A stretch of 64,000 nucleotides of DNA. Source: Streptomyces lacrimifluminis. Lineage in GTDB: Bacteria; Actinomycetota; Actinomycetes; Streptomycetales; Streptomycetaceae. The notes beneath the pieces were generated by a model. The model was not told the origin of the DNA. It saw nothing but the letters and a program-made list of their open reading frames with translations, and ran no database searches. Shown here one piece after another: positions 60,770-64,000 of the stretch; within the stretch, counting starts at the first letter, position 1, and every line of letters begins with the position of its first letter. The translations under genes were made by a program, and so were the position numbers. The stretch is taken from positions 62,001 through 126,000 of the forward strand of contig NZ_BMMU01000022.1 in NCBI RefSeq assembly GCF_014646095.1, in the 5' to 3' direction.

Positions 60770-60822
60770 GGGACGAGACTCCTTTGTGCAAGCGCCTACC
60801 AGGCGCAGGTTCCGCCGCAGCG

Positions 60823-60835
60823 TAACGCGCGTAGA
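60823..60835. promoter_or_regulatory. Nucleoside-regulon site 5 (BMP gene 1), one-sided variant
   Basis: In the gene direction it reads TCTACGCGCGTTACGCT: the left half and core match, and the right TAG has become TTAC. TACGCT could be the -10. It lies about 55 bp before the start. Confidence 0.7.
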
Positions 60836-60862
60836 CCAGACGGAAAACCCCAACTGTCCGGT

Positions 60863-60872
60863 CCGTTATCGA
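60863..60872. promoter_or_regulatory. Shared element CCGTTATCGA upstream of BMP gene 1
   Basis: The same ten bases occur upstream of BMP gene 2 at 62674-62683, at the identical distance (30 bp) from the operator core, though the DNA between differs. Confidence 0.45.
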
Positions 60873-61201
60873 GCTGTGGCCGCAGTCGCGGCCCACATTA
60901 CGGACAGGAAGGCTCCCCTCGCGGGAGCCAAGCGGCGTATGTGCAGGAACGATGCCCGGCCGGGCGTACCCAGGGCCGCCCCAACACCCCGGAGAGCCGG
61001 CCCGGGCCGCGGGCCGTGCCGGGTCTCGAACCCGTCGAGCCGGGGCGGTTCGAGCGGCCGGTGAGGCGGGCGACCGGCGCGCGGGAACTCCGGGTGCGGC
61101 AGGCCCCCGGCGGCGGCCCCCGCGACCACAACCGCGTCGAGGGGGAGGGTGGCGTCCCGCCAGGTCGTGTAGCGGATCAAGGCGCCGGAATCCCAGGTCA
61201 T
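60866..61201 (-). CDS. Doubtful hypothetical ORF between the two BMP genes
   Basis: An ATG at 61201 opens 111 codons (MTWDSGALIRYTTWRDATL ...). The first 75 codons have high GC in third position, but the end degrades and runs into the BMP promoter element at 60863-60872. No clear ribosome site. It may be a small gene, a remnant, or chance. The rest of 60870-61380 shows nothing else convincing. Confidence 0.25.
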   Translation of the reverse strand: MTWDSGALIRYTTWRDATLPLDAVVVAGAAAGGLPHPEFPRAGRPPHRPLEPPRLDGFETRHGPRPGPALRGVGAALGTPGRASFLHIRRLAPARGAFLSVMWAATAATAR

Positions 61202-61380
61202 CGCCGCATCGGCGCGGTTCGGAGCCGCGCATGGCGCTGACGGCAGAGCATCTGCTGCGCGACCCGGGAGCCGTGTCCCATGGGTGGCCGACGCGCGGCC
61301 GACCGGACGCGTCGAGCAAGGTCGCTCACCCCACGAAGCGGGACACGAGCAGGGGGAGGCGGAACGAGTCCCTTTCCTCC

Positions 61381-61430
61381 GTACGACGAGCAGCGCCCCG
61401 ACCGCGGGGCCGGGGCGCTGCTCGTCGTAC
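61381..61430. terminator. Perfect 20-bp stem terminator after BMP gene 2
   Basis: GTACGACGAGCAGCGCCCCG at 61381-61400 pairs exactly with 61411-61430; 50 bp past the stop at 61480. Confidence 0.88.
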
Positions 61431-61479
61431 GGGTCCGTCGCGCCGACGTCAGGTCACGTCCGCGAAACCGACGACGGGG

Positions 61480-62550
61480 TCACTTGGTGTTGACGGTGAC
61501 CTTGCCGTCGATGATGTCCTGCTTGGCCTTGTCGACCGCGGCCACCACGTCCGTCATCGCCTTGTACTTCGGGTTGGTGTCGGCGAACCCGACACCGCCC
61601 GAGGCGAGGTCGGCGCGCACGACGCCGGACAGCGGCTCGCCCTCGTACACGGACTTGGCCAGGTCGTAGACCGCGCCGCCGACGTTCTTCAGGGCCGAGC
61701 CGAGGATGTGGTCCTTGTACGCGGCGAGCGCCTGCTGGCTGTACTGGTCGGAGTCGACGCCGATCGCCCAGATCTTCTTGGCCGCGGCCTCGGAGATCAC
61801 GCCCTGACCGGACAGACCGGCCGCTGCGTAGATCACGTCGGCGCCGGCCTCGATCTGGCCGCTCGCCGCGTCCTTGCCCTTGTCGGGGCTGGAGAAGCCG
61901 CCTTCCTGGGCCGTCTCGGTCAGGTACTGCGACTCGATCTTGATGTTCGGGGTGATGGACTTGGCGCCCTGGACGAAGCCGGCCTCGAACTTGTGGATGA
62001 GCGGGATGTCCACACCACCGATGAAGCCGATGTGGTTCTTCTTCGTCGCCTTGGCGGCGGCGACGCCGGCCAGGTAGGAGGCCTGCTCCTCGTGGAAGAC
62101 GAGGTCGGCGACGTTCTTCGCGGTGACCTGCTCGTCGTCGATGACCCCGAAGGTCGTGTCCGGGAACTTGGCGGAGACCTCCTTGACGGCGGGCGCGTAG
62201 ATGTAGCCGACGCCTATCACCGGGTTGTAGCCCGCCTGGGCGAGCTGGGTGAGGCGCTGGACCTTGTCCGCGTCGGACTCGCCGTCCTGCGGCTCGATGT
62301 CCCGGCCGCCCATCTTGAACTCCGTGTTGGCCTTCTCGAAACCCGAGTAGGCGGCGTCGTTGAAGGACTGGTCGCCCTTGCCCCCGATGTCGTAGGCGAG
62401 GCCGATGCCCTTGCCCGTGTACTTGCCGGACTCGTCGTCGGAGCCGCCCGAGCTGGTGCTGGACTCACCGCAACCGACAGCCGTGAGGGCGACGACCGCG
62501 ACGGTCACCGCGGCTTGGGAGAACCGAGTCCTCCGAGAAATAAGACGCAC
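61480..62550 (-). CDS. BMP-family nucleoside-binding lipoprotein 2
   Basis: Second nucleoside-binding lipoprotein, 356 residues. I start at GTG 62550 because AAGGGG lies 8 bp upstream; a GTG at 62559 is closer to that site. The lipobox is TAVGC, followed by an acidic Ser/Gly linker. The fold landmarks match lipoprotein 1: IGLAYDIGGKGDQSFNDAAY, YNPVIGVGYIYAPAVKEVSA, DVIYAAAGLSGQGVISEAAA and VGFADTNP. The two genes probably arose by duplication and may give the single ABC transporter two specificities. Operator site and terminator are its own. Confidence 0.95.
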   Translation of the reverse strand: MRLISRRTRFSQAAVTVAVVALTAVGCGESSTSSGGSDDESGKYTGKGIGLAYDIGGKGDQSFNDAAYSGFEKANTEFKMGGRDIEPQDGESDADKVQRLTQLAQAGYNPVIGVGYIYAPAVKEVSAKFPDTTFGVIDDEQVTAKNVADLVFHEEQASYLAGVAAAKATKKNHIGFIGGVDIPLIHKFEAGFVQGAKSITPNIKIESQYLTETAQEGGFSSPDKGKDAASGQIEAGADVIYAAAGLSGQGVISEAAAKKIWAIGVDSDQYSQQALAAYKDHILGSALKNVGGAVYDLAKSVYEGEPLSGVVRADLASGGVGFADTNPKYKAMTDVVAAVDKAKQDIIDGKVTVNTK

Positions 62551-62633
62551 AGCAGGCACCCCTTCATCCCCACGGCACCGTCCCCGGCCCGCTTACCCGA
62601 TGCGCCACCTGCGGCGGCGATTGCGGCGCACAG

Positions 62634-62646
62634 TAACGCGCGTAGA
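62634..62646. promoter_or_regulatory. Nucleoside-regulon site 6 (BMP gene 2), one-sided variant
   Basis: In the gene direction it reads TCTACGCGCGTTACTGT, matching site 5 base for base up to TTAC. TACTGT could be the -10. About 85 bp before the start. Confidence 0.7.
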
Positions 62647-62673
62647 AAGGGAGGGGAACGGGGTTTCGAGAGG

Positions 62674-62683
62674 CCGTTATCGA
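62674..62683. promoter_or_regulatory. Shared element CCGTTATCGA upstream of BMP gene 2
   Basis: Identical to 60863-60872 and placed 30 bp from the operator core in both promoters; candidate activator or upstream promoter element. Confidence 0.45.
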
Positions 62684-62837
62684 TTCGTGCCGAGGGGGGT
62701 TACGTTTGCCCACGCACGGTTACGGCCGAGTGAAACAAAGGGACGAAGGTATCTGGAAGGGACACGCAAGAGGGCATCGCACCGGGCGCCTGCGAGTACC
62801 CCCTTCGCGGCCGCTCCTGGACCAGGCCAGGCTCTGG

Positions 62838-64000
62838 CTAGGCCTGCCGCTGCTGTCCGTCGATCAGCGCGGCGGCGGTGAACAGTTCCACACCGACCGT
62901 GATCGCGTACTCGTCGGCGTCGAAGTCGCCCTGGTGCAGATCGCGTACTCCCCGCTCCCCCGGCCTGCGCACGCCGAGCCGGGCCATCGCGCCGGGCACG
63001 TGCTCCAGGTACCAGGAGAAGTCCTCCCCGCCGAGGCTCTGTGCGGTGTCCTCGACGGAGTGGAGGCCACGCCGGGCTGTCTGGGCGTCGCGCAGCAGTT
63101 CCGCGACCTCCGCGTCGTTGACGACCGGCGGCACACCGCGCACGTAGGTGATCTCGGACTTGGCTCCGTACAGGCTGGCGATCTCGTCGACGGCCGCGTG
63201 GACGAGATCGGGCGCCTGGTGCCAGGTCTCCAGGTCGAGGCACCGTACGGTCCCGGAGAGCTCGGCGTGCTGCGGGATCACGTTGCAGGCGTGCCCCGAC
63301 TCGATCCGCCCCCAGGTCACGGAGAGCCCGCTGCGGGCGTCGACGCGCCGGGCGACGAGCGCGGGCACGTCGGTGGCGACGCGGGCGGCGGCGGTGACGA
63401 GGTCGGTGGTGAGGTGGGGGCGGGCGGTGTGGCCGCCGGCGCCGTCGAGCGAGACCTCCAGCCGGTCGCAGGCGGAGGTGATGGGACCGTGGCGCAGCCC
63501 GATCCGCCCGGCGTCGACCCTCGGGTCGCAGTGCACGGCGATGATCCGGCCGATCCCGTCGAGCGCGCCGCACTCGATCGCGTCGGCGGCGCCGCCGGGA
63601 AGCACCTCCTCGGCGGGCTGGAAGAGCAGCCGCACCGGCCGCGGCAGAGCGCCCTGCCGGTGCAGTTCGGCGAGGACGAGCCCGGCGCCGAGGACTACGG
63701 TCGTGTGCACGTCGTGCCCGCAGGCATGGGCGCGGCCGGGCACGGTGGAGCGGTACCCGCACTCACTCTTCGTGTCCGGGATGGGGAGGGCGTCGATGTC
63801 CGCGCGCAGGGCGAGCGCGGGCACAGCGGCGTCGCCGCCCTGGCCCTCGGGGTCTCCGCCGACGTCACCGATGTCACAGATGAGCCCGGTTCCGGTGGCG
63901 AGCACGCGCGGCCGCAGGCCGGCCTTCTCGAGCCGTGCCTTGATCGCGGCGGTGGTGCGGAACTCCTGGTTGCCGAGCTCCGGGTGCATGTGCAGGTCAC
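62838..64000 (-). CDS. M20-family amidohydrolase (N-terminus outside window)
   Basis: Zinc/manganese amidohydrolase of the M20D (IAA-amino-acid hydrolase/hippuricase/AbgB) type. Metal-binding residues are seen in HACGHDVHTT and QPAEEVLPGG, with HCDPRVDAGRIGLRHG next; the dimerisation domain follows (GAGGHTARPHLTTDLVTAAA), and the C-terminal His lies in LGGEDFSWYLEHVPG. At least 387 residues are present and about 25 N-terminal ones lie beyond the window end. Substrate is an N-acyl amino acid or amide, not predictable. It is upstream of the BMP genes on the same strand, with 287 bp between. Confidence 0.93.
   Translation of the reverse strand, partial: DLHMHPELGNQEFRTTAAIKARLEKAGLRPRVLATGTGLICDIGDVGGDPEGQGGDAAVPALALRADIDALPIPDTKSECGYRSTVPGRAHACGHDVHTTVVLGAGLVLAELHRQGALPRPVRLLFQPAEEVLPGGAADAIECGALDGIGRIIAVHCDPRVDAGRIGLRHGPITSACDRLEVSLDGAGGHTARPHLTTDLVTAAARVATDVPALVARRVDARSGLSVTWGRIESGHACNVIPQHAELSGTVRCLDLETWHQAPDLVHAAVDEIASLYGAKSEITYVRGVPPVVNDAEVAELLRDAQTARRGLHSVEDTAQSLGGEDFSWYLEHVPGAMARLGVRRPGERGVRDLHQGDFDADEYAITVGVELFTAAALIDGQQRQA

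Noticed and set aside
61015..61060. tRNA-like T-arm (GGGTTCGAGACCCG on the minus strand)
   Set aside because: No matching acceptor, D or anticodon stems could be drawn around it; the loop lacks the pyrimidine expected at its end.
59720..62550. Two BMP genes and ABC operon as a single transcript
   Set aside because: Each BMP gene has its own operator and is followed by a strong hairpin (61381-61430 and 59614-59653), so they are more likely separate units.

Overview
The window is a high-GC actinobacterial chromosome segment, almost certainly Streptomyces. Codon third positions are nearly all G/C, GTG/TTG starts are common, and many products match well-known Streptomyces proteins (HutH, Cya, PccB/PccE/AccA2, AfsQ1/AfsQ2/SigQ, a GGDEF protein resembling CdgE). 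From memory, gene order follows the conserved core around SCO4883-SCO4935 of S. coelicolor, in reverse orientation. It is core chromosome, not an island: I see no integrase, transposase, CRISPR array, rRNA or convincing tRNA.

Layout. 1-11.8 kb: end of a siderophore importer, a zinc alcohol dehydrogenase with a divergent MmyB-like regulator, a very large secreted subtilase, a MacB-like ABC exporter, an L,D-transpeptidase lipoprotein and a small LADTG (class E sortase) surface protein. 11.8-18 kb: histidine ammonia-lyase, a GAF-GGDEF diguanylate cyclase, an enoyl-CoA hydratase-like enzyme, a Pro-rich membrane protein and the class III adenylate cyclase. 18-25.4 kb: the acyl-CoA carboxylase group (biotin ligase, PccB, PccE, biotinylated AccA2) with Maf and small membrane proteins. 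25.4-28.7 kb: DeoR-type regulator, LpdA-like flavoprotein, gamma-glutamylcyclotransferase. 28.7-39 kb: purine nucleoside phosphorylase, a phosphohexomutase-family enzyme, a PIG-V-like membrane enzyme, two PH-domain membrane proteins, and a deoC-ALDH-ALDH-like operon. 39-46 kb: small secreted proteins, a uridine-kinase-like gene and the sigQ / afsQ1-afsQ2-lipoprotein cluster. 46-53.6 kb: adenosine deaminase, a hydrolase, a LysR/MFS pair, an ECF sigma factor with a SnoaL-like tail overlapping a STAS gene, and an AEC transporter. 53.6-62.6 kb: a nucleoside uptake and catabolism block (two BMP lipoproteins, ABC ATPase, two permeases, cytidine deaminase, thymidine phosphorylase). The window ends inside an M20 amidohydrolase.

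The strongest unifying signal is a palindrome, CTACGCGCGTAG or a one-sided variant. It stands just upstream of six transcription units, all for nucleoside uptake or breakdown: purine nucleoside phosphorylase, deoC-ALDH, add, the ABC-cdd-deoA operon and both BMP lipoprotein genes. Together these would import nucleosides, deaminate and phosphorolyse them, and turn deoxyribose-phosphate into glyceraldehyde-3-phosphate and acetaldehyde. The acetaldehyde would be oxidised by an aldehyde dehydrogenase pair that looks like a split ALDH16.

Two dispersed intergenic repeat families thread the window. Family A has a core around CCGCTCGAGCGAAGCCGAGA. Family B starts near CAGCCCGTCCGGCGTTTGAG and, in full-length copies, ends in a G-quadruplex motif. 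One family A piece lies inside the cya coding sequence. Start codons are my choices from ribosome-binding sites, family length and spacing; no database search was possible.
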